Below are positions 20,291 to 29,927 of a stretch of DNA of 64,000 bases, piece by piece (within the stretch, counting starts at the first letter, position 1; each line of letters starts with the position of its first letter). A program made the position numbers and the translations under genes. The DNA is taken from positions 1 through 64,000 of the forward strand of contig PLYM01000046.1 in assembly GCA_003153375.1 (NCBI GenBank). The letters run 5' to 3'. Source of the DNA: Planctomycetaceae bacterium. GTDB taxonomy: Bacteria; Planctomycetota; Planctomycetia; Pirellulales; PALSA-1355. The notes below the pieces were generated by a model. The model saw only the letters and a program-made list of their open reading frames with translations. It searched no databases and had not been told where the DNA came from.

Positions 20291-22534
20291 ATGGTTGCTG
20301 CTCTTCGCATTGGCGCGATCGTTTCGCTGACGGCGGTGGCCCTGCTGGCCGGCAGGGCGCGCGCCGAAATGCCCGTGGCGGTGCCCGATGGTTTGCCGGC
20401 GGCGCCGACGATCGTGGCCGGGGCGGTCAACTTCGAGCTCGACGTCATGCCGGTCCTGACGGCCGCGGGCTGCAATGCCGGGGCCTGTCATGGCAAGTCG
20501 CGGGGGCAGAACGGTTTTCAACTGTCGTTGTTGGGTTTCGATCCCGACTTCGATTTCGCGGCCATCGCCAAGGAAGCGCACGGCCGGCGGGTCTTTCCGG
20601 CCTCGCCCGACAACAGCCTGCTGTTGCGCAAGGCGTCGTTGCGACTGCCGCACGGCGGAGGCGAGCGGCTGAAGGCCGATGGGCCGCACTATGAAGTCGT
20701 CCGCCGTTGGATCGCCGCGGGCATGCCGCGCCAGCCGGCCGGCTCGGCTCAATTGGATCACATTACTGTCGAACCGCCCGCACACCCCTTGGTCACCCAG
20801 GCCAGCGAGCAACTGCGCGTGCTGGCCACTTATACCGACGGCTCAGTTCGCGACGTGACGGGCCTGAGCGACTTTCAATCGAACGAGCCGGGCATCGTCA
20901 GCGCCGGGCGCGACACCGCCCGGCTGCAAGCCGTGGCATCGGCCGGCGAGGCGACGATCATGGTCCGCTACATGAACCAGATCGCCACCTGGAGCACGGC
21001 CATCCCGCTGGTCGGTGCGGTCGATCCCCAATTCTATGCCAGTCTGCCGCGGCGCAACTTCATCGACGGCCACGTCTGGGACAAGCTGCAACAGCTGGGC
21101 ATCATGCCCAGCGAGTCGGCCTCCGACACGACGTTCCTTCGCCGCGCCACGCTCGACGTCATCGGCCGGCTGCCCACGCCCGACGAGACGCGCGCGTTTC
21201 TGGCCAGCACCTCGCCGGGCAAACGCGAGGAGGTGATCGACTCACTGCTCGATCGGCCCGAGTACGCCGATTATTGGGCCAACAAGTGGGCCGACCTGCT
21301 GCGGCCGAATCCCTATCGCGTGGGCATCAAGCCGACGCTGGCCTTCGATCAGTGGATTCGCGAGTCGTTTCGCCAGAACAAACCGTATGACCAGTTTGTG
21401 CGCGAGTTGATCACGGCTCAAGGCAGCACTTGGCGCAACGGCGCGGCCACCTGGTTTCGCGATCGCCGCACCAGTGACGAGATCACGCCGGTCGTCAGCC
21501 AACTGTTCCTCGGCATCCGGCTCGAATGCGCCAAGTGCCACCATCACCCGTTCGAAGTCTGGAGCCAGCACGACTTCTATAGCCTGGCCGCCTATTTCGC
21601 CCGCGTGACACACAAGGGCGAAGGGCTATCGCCGCCGATCTCGGGCGGCGAAGAGATCGTCTATGTGGCCGACAGTGGTTCCGTCGCGCACCCCACGACC
21701 GGCCAGGTGCTCGAGCCGCGCCCGCTGTTCGGCAAAGCCCGCGCCATCGCAGCCGGCGAAGACCCTCGCGAGGCGTTGGCCGATTGGATCACTTCCAACG
21801 ATAACGCATATTTCGCCCAGGTGGCGGTCAACCGGGTGTGGGCCGAGTTGATGGGCCGCGGGCTGGTCGACCCGGTCGACGATTTGCGAGCCACCAACCC
21901 GCCCAGCAATCCGGCACTGCTGGCCGCCTTGGCCGACGACTTTCGGCAGCAAGGCTACGATCTGAAAAAACTGCTGCGCCGCATCATGACGTCGCACGTC
22001 TACGGCCTGAGCTCGACCCCTCAGGAACGCAACGTGGCCGATACGCGCAACTACGCCCGCCACTATCGTCAGCGGCTGCGGGCCGAAGTGCTGCTGGATG
22101 CGATTTGCGACATCACCGGCAGCCCCGAAGCACTCGATGGCATGCCGGCCGAATCGCGCTCGATCGAAATCTGGACGCACCGCGTCGGTTCGCTGTTTCT
22201 CGACGCCTTTGGGCGTCCCGACGCCAATCAAGACCCGCCCTACGAGCGCCTGCCCGACTCGACCATGGTGCAGGCTTTGCACCTGATGAACGCCCCCAGT
22301 CTGCACCGCAAGGTGACGCACGACGAAGGACGGGCCGCCACGCTGGCCGCCAGCGGCAAGCCGCCCCGCGAGATCATTGAGGAGTTATACTTGTGGACCT
22401 ACTGCCGACCGCCGTCGGCCGAGGAGCACTCGGCGATCGGGCCGGTATTCGAGTCCAATCCGAATCGCCGGGCCGCGACCGAAGACTTGCTGTGGGCCTT
22501 GATCAACACGCCCGAGTTTATTTTCAAAGACTAG
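20291..22534 (+). CDS. DUF1549/DUF1553 planctomycete-type protein
   Basis: 747 aa; CNAGACHGKSRGQNGFQLSLLGFDP, RRATLDVIGRLPTPDETRAFL, ECAKCHHHPFEVWSQHDFYSLAAYFARV. Confidence 0.92.
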   Translation: MVAALRIGAIVSLTAVALLAGRARAEMPVAVPDGLPAAPTIVAGAVNFELDVMPVLTAAGCNAGACHGKSRGQNGFQLSLLGFDPDFDFAAIAKEAHGRRVFPASPDNSLLLRKASLRLPHGGGERLKADGPHYEVVRRWIAAGMPRQPAGSAQLDHITVEPPAHPLVTQASEQLRVLATYTDGSVRDVTGLSDFQSNEPGIVSAGRDTARLQAVASAGEATIMVRYMNQIATWSTAIPLVGAVDPQFYASLPRRNFIDGHVWDKLQQLGIMPSESASDTTFLRRATLDVIGRLPTPDETRAFLASTSPGKREEVIDSLLDRPEYADYWANKWADLLRPNPYRVGIKPTLAFDQWIRESFRQNKPYDQFVRELITAQGSTWRNGAATWFRDRRTSDEITPVVSQLFLGIRLECAKCHHHPFEVWSQHDFYSLAAYFARVTHKGEGLSPPISGGEEIVYVADSGSVAHPTTGQVLEPRPLFGKARAIAAGEDPREALADWITSNDNAYFAQVAVNRVWAELMGRGLVDPVDDLRATNPPSNPALLAALADDFRQQGYDLKKLLRRIMTSHVYGLSSTPQERNVADTRNYARHYRQRLRAEVLLDAICDITGSPEALDGMPAESRSIEIWTHRVGSLFLDAFGRPDANQDPPYERLPDSTMVQALHLMNAPSLHRKVTHDEGRAATLAASGKPPREIIEELYLWTYCRPPSAEEHSAIGPVFESNPNRRAATEDLLWALINTPEFIFKD

Positions 22535-22553
22535 CCGCGAGAGAGCCGCTCTG

Positions 22554-23900
22554 ATGGCAAGCCATAAGAACTGTGCGGGAATGACACGGCGCGACTGCCT
22601 GCAAGTGGGGCTGAGCGTGCTGGCTGGCGGCGGGCTATCGAACCTGCTGCGGATGACGGCCCAGGCGGCCGGCACCCCGGGCGGACCCGCGCGGCCGCCG
22701 GCGCGGTGCATCCTGATCTGGATGGACGGCGGCCCCACGCACTTCGAAACTTTCGATCCCAAGCCCGATGCCCCGGCCGAGATTCGCGGCGACTTCAAGC
22801 CGATCTCGACCAAGGTGCCCGGCATTTACTTTTCGCAACACATGCCGCGCTTGGCCGCGATTGCTGACAAGCTGGCCATTGTCCGCTCGGTGTGCCACAA
22901 CCAGGGCAATCACGGCGCGGGCAACCACTATATGATGACCGGCGCCCCGCCACGGATTCCCGTCGGCTGTGGCGCCTTCGTCAGCTTCCATCCCAGCCTG
23001 GGTTCGGTCGCGGCCTACGAGCGCGGCGCGCCCGAGGGGCTGCCCGCCTATTTCTCGATGCCCAGCATGTCGCGCTCGGGCGGTCCCAATTTCCTGGGCG
23101 CCAAGTATGCCCCGTTTGTCGTGGCCGACGACCCCAACGACAAGGACTTCCGTGTGCGCGACGTGGCGCTGCCCGTCGGGCTGAGCGATGACCGCTTTCA
23201 CTCGCGGCGCGATCTGCGACAGCTGGTCGATCGCTTTCAGCGGATCAATGACAAGGCGGCGGCCGATCCGGTCGGGCCGTTGGACGAGTACTATCGCCAG
23301 GGCTACAACCTGATGACCAGCCCCGACGCGCAGCGGGCCTTCGACGTTCACAGCGAGCCCGAGGCGGTGCGCAAGGCTTATGGCCGCAGCTCCTTTGGCC
23401 AGCGGGCCTTGCTGGCGCGCCGCTTGATCGAAGCCGGCGTCCCCTTCGTCACGCTCTACGACGGCGGCTGGGACCATCACGGCGACATCTTCAACGGGTT
23501 GGCCAGGAAGCTGCCTCCCTTCGAAGGCGCGATTGCCGCGCTGATCGAAGACCTCGAAACGCGCGGGCTGCTCGACACGACGTTGGTCGTCGCCCTCGGC
23601 GAATTTGGCCGCACGCCCAAGATCTCGACGATCCCTGGTCAATCGAAACCGGGCCGCGATCATTGGGCTAGCGCCATGTCGATCATGTTCGCCGGAGCCG
23701 GCACGCCCGGCGGCCAGGTGGTGGGCGCGACCGATCGCAACGGCCACGCGGCCGTCGAGCGCATCCTCTCGCCTGAGAATTTCGTCTCGACCGTCTATCG
23801 CAAGCTGGGCATCGACCCCGGCAAGATCTATCAGACGCCCAACGGCCGGCCGGCACACCTGGTCAGCGATCCGACGCCAATCTCCGAGCTGATGGGCTAA
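22554..23900 (+). CDS. DUF1501 domain protein (Tat-exported)
   Basis: 448 aa; twin-arginine TRRDCLQVGLSVLAGGGLSNLL, ILIWMDGGPTHFETFDPKPDAP, VCHNQGNHGAGNHYMMTG. Confidence 0.93.
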   Translation: MASHKNCAGMTRRDCLQVGLSVLAGGGLSNLLRMTAQAAGTPGGPARPPARCILIWMDGGPTHFETFDPKPDAPAEIRGDFKPISTKVPGIYFSQHMPRLAAIADKLAIVRSVCHNQGNHGAGNHYMMTGAPPRIPVGCGAFVSFHPSLGSVAAYERGAPEGLPAYFSMPSMSRSGGPNFLGAKYAPFVVADDPNDKDFRVRDVALPVGLSDDRFHSRRDLRQLVDRFQRINDKAAADPVGPLDEYYRQGYNLMTSPDAQRAFDVHSEPEAVRKAYGRSSFGQRALLARRLIEAGVPFVTLYDGGWDHHGDIFNGLARKLPPFEGAIAALIEDLETRGLLDTTLVVALGEFGRTPKISTIPGQSKPGRDHWASAMSIMFAGAGTPGGQVVGATDRNGHAAVERILSPENFVSTVYRKLGIDPGKIYQTPNGRPAHLVSDPTPISELMG

Positions 23901-23908
23901 GAGGTCGC

Positions 23909-25537
23909 ATGCGCATCGGGGCCATCCTTCGAGCCGTCGTACTGGCGGGCCTTGTTTTGTTGGCTGCCGGTCTGGCCCGTGCCGCGGGGCCCGAAGTCCG
24001 GGCGATTTTTCCGGCCGGGGGTCAGCGCGGCACCACGGTCGCCGTCACGGCCAGCGGCAATTTCCCCAAGTGGCCCGTGCAAGGTTGGGCCGATCGACCC
24101 GGCGTGACCCTCGCGGCCACGGCCGATCAAGGCAAGCTGCAAGTCACCGTGGCGGCCCACGCCGCCCCGGGCCTCTACTGGCTGCGCCTGTACGAAGCCT
24201 ATGGCATTTCAGCTCCGCAGCCGTTTCTCGTCGGGTTACAAAACGAAACCGTCGAGCAAGAGCCGAACAACACGCCGGCCAAGGCTCAGGCGGTCAGCAT
24301 GCCGATCGTCGTCAATGGCCGCCTGGGCGTGGGCAACGACGCCGATCTGTTCGCGGTCACGTTGACCAAAGGGCAAACGCTGATCGCGGCGCTCGAGGCC
24401 AACGAGACGCTCGGCTCGCCAGTCGACAGCGTGCTGCAAATCGTCTCGCCGCGCGGCAACCTGCTGGCCTACAACCACGATCATCACGGTCTCGATCCGC
24501 AAATCGTGTACACCGCGCCGGCCGACGGCAGCTACCTGGTGCGCGTGTTCGGATTTCCCTCCGCGCCTAACAGCACCATCGGCTTCGCCGGCGGCGAGAA
24601 GTATATCTATCGCCTGACGCTCACCACAGGCGCCTTCGTCGACTATCCCTGGCCTTTGGCCATTACTGCCGGCCGCGAGACCGCCGTCGAGCTGGTCGGC
24701 TGGAACATACCCGACGCACTTCGTTCGATCGCGCTCAAGGCCGACCCACCGCACACCGAGATCATCGACCCGCGCCTGGCCAACTTGGTCTCGCTGCCAG
24801 TCGAGCCGCACAACACGCTGGTGGAAATCGAGCCGAACGAACTGGCGACGCCGCAAGCGATCGAGTTACCCTGCACGCTCTCGGGCCGCATCGACAAGCC
24901 ACTGGACGTCGATGCTTTTGCGTTCGAGGCCAAGAAGGGAGCGCCGCTGGTGATTCAACTGGCCAGCCGCTCGCTGGGCTATCCGCTTGACGGCGTGCTC
25001 GAGATCAGCGACCTGGCCGGCAAGTCGCTGGCGCGCGTCGACGACCTGGGCAACGCCCGCGATCCGCTAATCGAGTTCACCCCGCCCGCCGACGGCCGCT
25101 ACCGGATCGCAGTTTCCGATCTGACCCGTCAGGGCAGTTCGCGCCACGTCTATCGATTGAGTGTCACGCCGGCGCCGGTCGACTTCGAAGTCGCGGCCGA
25201 TGCCAACTCCTATGTGCTGGCCGCAGGCAAGCCGACGGAGATCACACTCTCGATCACGCGCAAGGGGGGCTTCGACGCCCCGATCTCGCTCTCGGCCACG
25301 GGCCTGCCCGATTTCGTGACCGCCGCGCCCGTGCAATCGGCCCCAACCGGCGACTCGGCCAAGACCGTCAAGCTCGTGCTGACGGCCTCTGGCGCAATCG
25401 CTTTCTCGGGGCCGATTCACATCCAGGCCCGCGCCGAGGGCGCCAGCAAATTGGAACATGCAGCCACTGCCGCGACGGGCACTGGCAGCGCGCGCACGGG
25501 CGATCTGTGGCTCACCGTGGTGCCGGCCGCGCCGTAG
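23909..25537 (+). CDS. Pre-peptidase C-terminal (PPC) domain protein
   Basis: 542 aa, signal peptide, two EQEPNNTPAKAQ/EPNELATPQAI PPC starts; 8 nt after the DUF1501 gene. Confidence 0.82.
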   Translation: MRIGAILRAVVLAGLVLLAAGLARAAGPEVRAIFPAGGQRGTTVAVTASGNFPKWPVQGWADRPGVTLAATADQGKLQVTVAAHAAPGLYWLRLYEAYGISAPQPFLVGLQNETVEQEPNNTPAKAQAVSMPIVVNGRLGVGNDADLFAVTLTKGQTLIAALEANETLGSPVDSVLQIVSPRGNLLAYNHDHHGLDPQIVYTAPADGSYLVRVFGFPSAPNSTIGFAGGEKYIYRLTLTTGAFVDYPWPLAITAGRETAVELVGWNIPDALRSIALKADPPHTEIIDPRLANLVSLPVEPHNTLVEIEPNELATPQAIELPCTLSGRIDKPLDVDAFAFEAKKGAPLVIQLASRSLGYPLDGVLEISDLAGKSLARVDDLGNARDPLIEFTPPADGRYRIAVSDLTRQGSSRHVYRLSVTPAPVDFEVAADANSYVLAAGKPTEITLSITRKGGFDAPISLSATGLPDFVTAAPVQSAPTGDSAKTVKLVLTASGAIAFSGPIHIQARAEGASKLEHAATAATGTGSARTGDLWLTVVPAAP

Positions 25538-25541
25538 CGGT

Positions 25542-26120
25542 TTACTTGTCGCTCGGCTTCGCTTCGCTCTGCACGTCGGCCGCCGATGCATTGACCAGCT
25601 TGGCGACTTTCTCCGAGAGATTCTGGGCGATCAGGCCGCTCGGGTCGCAGCCCGCGGCGATGGCGCGAATGGCGCCTCCCTTTTCGATTAGAAAATTGGT
25701 GGGCATGGTCTTGGTCTGAAACGTCGTCCAGCTCTTGCCGTCGGTGTCGACCGCATAGAGCATGTGCAGTTTCTTTTCCTTGACGTATTTCTCGACCTTG
25801 GAGTCCGGCTCCTTGAAGACGGCCACGCTGGTCAGGCCCTTGCCCTTGTAGGCTTCGTGCAAGGCCTGAAAGTAACCCAGCTCCTTGTCGCACCCCGAGC
25901 AGCCGCAGGTCAGCCGCACCAGCACCGGCCCTTGCGCGGTCAGCGCGGCCAGGTCGATCAGATTGCCAGCCGCATCCTTGATTTTGAAATCGGGAGCTTG
26001 CTCGCCGACCTTCAAGCCGGTCTTGACCTCGGCGGGTTTCGCATCGCCTTCGGCAGCTGAGAGCGAGAACGCCGGCACCACAACCGCCAGGGCCGCAAGC
26101 AACATCCAGGCACGTTTCAT
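25542..26120 (-). CDS. Secreted peroxiredoxin/AhpC-TSA-like redoxin
   Basis: KVGEQAPDFKIKDAAGNLIDLAALTAQGPVLVRLTCGCSGCDKELGYFQALHEAYKGKGL; signal peptide MKRAWMLLAALAVVVPAFSLSAA. Confidence 0.8.
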   Translation of the reverse strand: MKRAWMLLAALAVVVPAFSLSAAEGDAKPAEVKTGLKVGEQAPDFKIKDAAGNLIDLAALTAQGPVLVRLTCGCSGCDKELGYFQALHEAYKGKGLTSVAVFKEPDSKVEKYVKEKKLHMLYAVDTDGKSWTTFQTKTMPTNFLIEKGGAIRAIAAGCDPSGLIAQNLSEKVAKLVNASAADVQSEAKPSDK

Positions 26121-26338
26121 CGGTCTGCTCTCCACGTTGATGTTTTTGTAAATCCGCTTGGGGCGTCAGGCGAGATCGCCCTAAACCGCACGATGCTCAA
26201 TATATCCGGCACGGACACCGAGCCACAAGAGTTTCGCAACGTTAAAATGGGGCGTTTACCCTCGCCAGCCGATCCGCGAATAATGTAATAAGAAGTGGTC
26301 ACCCCCACGATTCTTCTACTGGAGAACAGAGAGTCATC

Positions 26339-26713
26339 ATGCGCTACCTGGTCACCGCTCGAGTCAAGCCTGGACGCGAAGCAGCGTTGCTGGCGGCGAT
26401 TGAAGCCGGCTCGCTCGGCGCGGGTTCGGTCGCCGGGGGCGAATACCTGCGCAACATGACCGAGGCCCGACTGCGCGACGACAGCTCGATTCGCTGGGTC
26501 GAGGTCTGCTTTTGCGACGTGCCCTTGGACGAAGAGCGGCCGTATTGGGAAGAGTATTTCGAGCTGGTGCGCGTTCAGGATGCGCATGGCCGGCACTTGT
26601 GCCGCGATCTCAATGGCAGCGAGCCCTGGGCCTGCGGCGATTGCGACTGCACCGAAAAGCTTGAATCGCGGCTCGCCAGCCGCGACCAGGCGTTCCTCGC
26701 GGCGTTACGTTAG
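26339..26713 (+). CDS. Conserved hypothetical protein (124 aa) with CGDCDC motif
   Basis: MRYLVTARVKPGREAALLAAIEAGSLGAGSVAGGEYLRNMTEARL...ACGDCDC; good ORF, preceded by GGAGAA. Confidence 0.7.
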   Translation: MRYLVTARVKPGREAALLAAIEAGSLGAGSVAGGEYLRNMTEARLRDDSSIRWVEVCFCDVPLDEERPYWEEYFELVRVQDAHGRHLCRDLNGSEPWACGDCDCTEKLESRLASRDQAFLAALR

Positions 26714-26746
26714 GCGACAGCGTCGCGCCGCGAACTGACCTGCTAG

Positions 26747-26822
26747 CCTGGGGAGTAAGAAAACCACCCGGACCCGCCCTGGAGAAGAGGACGGACCGTT
26801 TTGCTCCCCCAGGCCCCTTTTT
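26747..26822 (+). terminator. Possible long-stem terminator/inverted repeat
   Basis: CCTGGGGAGtAAGAAAAC ... GTTTTGCTCCCCCAGG then CCCCTTTTT; imperfect stem. Confidence 0.45.
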
Positions 26823-26923
26823 CGCCCACCTCAAGCGGCTTCCTCCGCAACCGCCGGTGTATGCCAGGGTGCTCGGCGTTATGCTGATGGCTAACGAATC
26901 CTCACCGCACGCCCGCCGACTCC

Positions 26924-28318
26924 TTGCCCATGACCTTAGCGCGTCGCCCGCCTGGACCTCCACAGCGTTTTTTCACTGGCAATCTGCACGAGTTCACGCG
27001 TGATCTGCTGAACTTTCTGCCGCGGTTGGCGCGGGAGCATGGCGACGTAGCCTGGTTTCGCCTGGGACGGCGTCCCTGCGTGCTGGTCAACCATCCGGAC
27101 CTGATCGAGAACGTGCTGGTCAAGAACCACCGCAACTTCATCAAGCCGTTCGCCTTTGACTTCGCCCGGCCGGTGCTCGGCAACGGGCTGTTGACCAGCG
27201 AAGGCGAGTTCTGGAAGCGGCAGCGGCGGCTGGCCTCGGCCGCGTTTCGCGCCGACCGCATCGCCGGTTACGGCCCCGACATGGTGGCCGCCACGCTGCG
27301 TCAGCTCGACGGCTGGCGAGACGGCCAGACGCGCGACATTCATGCCAACATGATGCACCTGACGCTGGACATCGTCGCCCACACGCTGTTCGGCGCCGAT
27401 GTCACGTCGCAATCGCACGAAGTCGACGAATCGCTGCGCGGCGTGCTGCGAGCGTTTGGCGAAAGCTTCAATCGCATCATCCCTTTGCCCAAGTGGTTTC
27501 CCACGCCGAGCAAGCGCCGCGCGCAGGCGGCCGTCACAGGTCTGAACCGCGTCGTGCAACGTCTGATCGACGAGCAGCGCCGCGACAACCGGCCGCGCAA
27601 CGACCTGCTGTCGATGATGCTCAACGCCCGGGACGAAGACGGCAGCCAGATGACCGACGCCCAGATGGCCGACGAGTGCCGCACCTTCTTGTTGGCCGGC
27701 CACGAGACCACCGCGCTCACGCTATCGTGGAGCTTGTGCCTGCTGGCCAAACATCCCGAAGTGCTCGCGGCGTTGCAAGCCGAGATCGACCAAATCCTCG
27801 GCGATCGCCTGCCCACGGTCGACGACATCCCGCGGCTCAAACTCGCCGAACACGTGGTGCTCGAATCGATGCGGCTATTTCCGCCGGCGTTCCTCATCGG
27901 CCGCGAGCCGACCGTCGACGTCGAGCTGGGCGGTTTTGCGATTCCCCAGGGCACCACGATCTTCATGAGCCCTTGGGTCGTGCACCGCGACGCGCGGTTC
28001 TTCGAGCGGCCCGAACATTTTGAGCCCCAGCGCTGGGCCGGCGACCGCCCGGCCGAGTTGCCCAGGATGGCCTACTTTCCCTTCGGCGGCGGTCCGCGCA
28101 TCTGCATTGGCAATGGATTTGCCATGATGGAAAGCGTGCTGCTGTTGACCGTGATCGCCCAGCGGTGGTCATGGCAACTCGTGCCCGACCATGCGATCAA
28201 GCTTTCGCCGGTTTTTACGCTCCGCCCGCGCAACGGCATTCAGGTCGTGCTCGCCCGCCGCGCCGCTCGCGACCCCTCGCGCGCTGGCGCGAGCCTGGAG
28301 CCCAGCACCAGCGAGTGA
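26924..28318 (+). CDS. Cytochrome P450
   Basis: 464 aa; LLAGHETTALTLSWSL I-helix, ESMR (ExxR), FPFGGGPRICIGNGFAMME haem loop. Confidence 0.95.
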   Translation: MPMTLARRPPGPPQRFFTGNLHEFTRDLLNFLPRLAREHGDVAWFRLGRRPCVLVNHPDLIENVLVKNHRNFIKPFAFDFARPVLGNGLLTSEGEFWKRQRRLASAAFRADRIAGYGPDMVAATLRQLDGWRDGQTRDIHANMMHLTLDIVAHTLFGADVTSQSHEVDESLRGVLRAFGESFNRIIPLPKWFPTPSKRRAQAAVTGLNRVVQRLIDEQRRDNRPRNDLLSMMLNARDEDGSQMTDAQMADECRTFLLAGHETTALTLSWSLCLLAKHPEVLAALQAEIDQILGDRLPTVDDIPRLKLAEHVVLESMRLFPPAFLIGREPTVDVELGGFAIPQGTTIFMSPWVVHRDARFFERPEHFEPQRWAGDRPAELPRMAYFPFGGGPRICIGNGFAMMESVLLLTVIAQRWSWQLVPDHAIKLSPVFTLRPRNGIQVVLARRAARDPSRAGASLEPSTSE

Positions 28319-28324
28319 GCGATC

Positions 28325-29905
28325 ATGCCGACCGATCCCGTCCACGATCCGCCGCGCGACGGGACTCAGCGCGACGAGACTCAGCGCGAGGGGGCCGAGC
28401 GACGCCGCCAGGCGATCGTGGCCGCCGATGAACACCTGCTCAACAGCCTGGGCTATGGCCAGGAATTGCTGCGCGGGATGAGCGGGTTTTCGAATTTCGC
28501 CATCTCGCTGTCGATCATCTGCATTCTGGCCGGTTGCGTCACTTCGTTTCCGCAAGGCTTTTGCAGTGTCGGGCCGGCAGCCATCGGCATCGGTTGGCCG
28601 GCTTGTTGCCTGCTCTCGCTGTGCGTGGCCTTGGCGATGGCCCAACTCGCTAGCGCCTTTCCCACCGCCGGCGGGCTCTATCATTGGGCGGCGATTCTCG
28701 GCGGCAGGGGCTGGGGATGGCTGACCGCCTGGTTCAACCTGGCCGGCCTGATTACGGTGCTCTCGGCCGTCAACGTGGGCACCTATCAATTCGCCACCCG
28801 CGTGTGGGGCGTTCCCACGGCCTCGTGGGGTCCGGATGGCGAAATCCTCGCGCAACTGCTCGGCGTCGCGGCGATCACCTGCGCCCAGGCCGTGCTCAAC
28901 CATCGCGGTATCCGCCTCACCTCGGCACTTACCGATTTTAGTGGCTATTGGATTCTGGCGATCGCCTCGGCCTTGACCGTGGCCATGCTCGTCTGCGCTC
29001 CGCAGCTCGAATTCTCGCGGCTGTTCACGTTCACCAACTACAGCGGCACGGCCGGCGGCGATGTTTGGCCCACGACCGGCAGTCTCGGGTGGCTGCTGTT
29101 GCTCGGCTTTTTGCTGCCGGCTTACACGGTGACCGGCTTCGACGCCTCGGCCAACACGGCCGAAGAAACCGTGGGCGCGTCGCACCATGCCCCGCGCGGC
29201 ATCGTCCGCTCGGTGCTGGTCTCGGGCACGTTCGGTTGGATCATGCTCTCGGCGATCGTGATCTCGATTCCCGATCCCGATCGCGTGGCCGCGGCCGGAC
29301 ACAACGCCTTTCACGAGAGCATTCGCCAGGTTCTCGAACCCGGCCACATTTGGCCCGTGCTGGCAACCGGTATCGTGCTGGCGCAATTCTTCTGCGGGCT
29401 GGCGACCGTCACCTCCGCGTCGCGCATGGCCTATGCCTTTGCCCGCGATGGCGGCTTGCCATTTGCCGAGCGCATGCGCCAGGTCAGCCCGCGCTTCCGC
29501 ACGCCGGCCGTGGCCATTTGGAGCGTGGCGCTGCTGTCCGTCGCCTTCGTGGCCCACACCGAGACCTACTCGACCATCACCGCCGCTTGCACGATGTTCA
29601 TCTATGTCTCCTATGTCATCCCCACCACGCTCGGGCTGTTCGCCTACGGCCGACGCTGGACGCAGATGGGACCCTGGAGCCTGGGCGGCGCCGCCTTTCG
29701 CACGCTGGCCGTGCTGTCGGTCTTGGGCTGCGGGCTGATTCTGCTGATCGGCGTGCAACCTCCCAACGATCAGAACAAGTGGACCCTGCTGGCGGCGTTG
29801 GCCTTGACCGGCTTCGTGTGGATCGTCTACGAACGAAAGCACTTTCGCGGGCCGCCGCACGCAATCTTGCACCACTTGCGCCGCCACGGCGCCGGCCGAG
29901 AATAG
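28325..29905 (+). CDS. APC-superfamily amino acid/amine permease (candidate ethanolamine permease)
   Basis: 526 aa, about 12 TM; GFSNFAISLSIICILAGC; FPTAGGLYHWAAILGG; lies between P450 and eutA in one operon. Confidence 0.8.
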   Translation: MPTDPVHDPPRDGTQRDETQREGAERRRQAIVAADEHLLNSLGYGQELLRGMSGFSNFAISLSIICILAGCVTSFPQGFCSVGPAAIGIGWPACCLLSLCVALAMAQLASAFPTAGGLYHWAAILGGRGWGWLTAWFNLAGLITVLSAVNVGTYQFATRVWGVPTASWGPDGEILAQLLGVAAITCAQAVLNHRGIRLTSALTDFSGYWILAIASALTVAMLVCAPQLEFSRLFTFTNYSGTAGGDVWPTTGSLGWLLLLGFLLPAYTVTGFDASANTAEETVGASHHAPRGIVRSVLVSGTFGWIMLSAIVISIPDPDRVAAAGHNAFHESIRQVLEPGHIWPVLATGIVLAQFFCGLATVTSASRMAYAFARDGGLPFAERMRQVSPRFRTPAVAIWSVALLSVAFVAHTETYSTITAACTMFIYVSYVIPTTLGLFAYGRRWTQMGPWSLGGAAFRTLAVLSVLGCGLILLIGVQPPNDQNKWTLLAALALTGFVWIVYERKHFRGPPHAILHHLRRHGAGRE

Positions 29906-29927
29906 CCGCCAACTTCGGCAAGTACCC

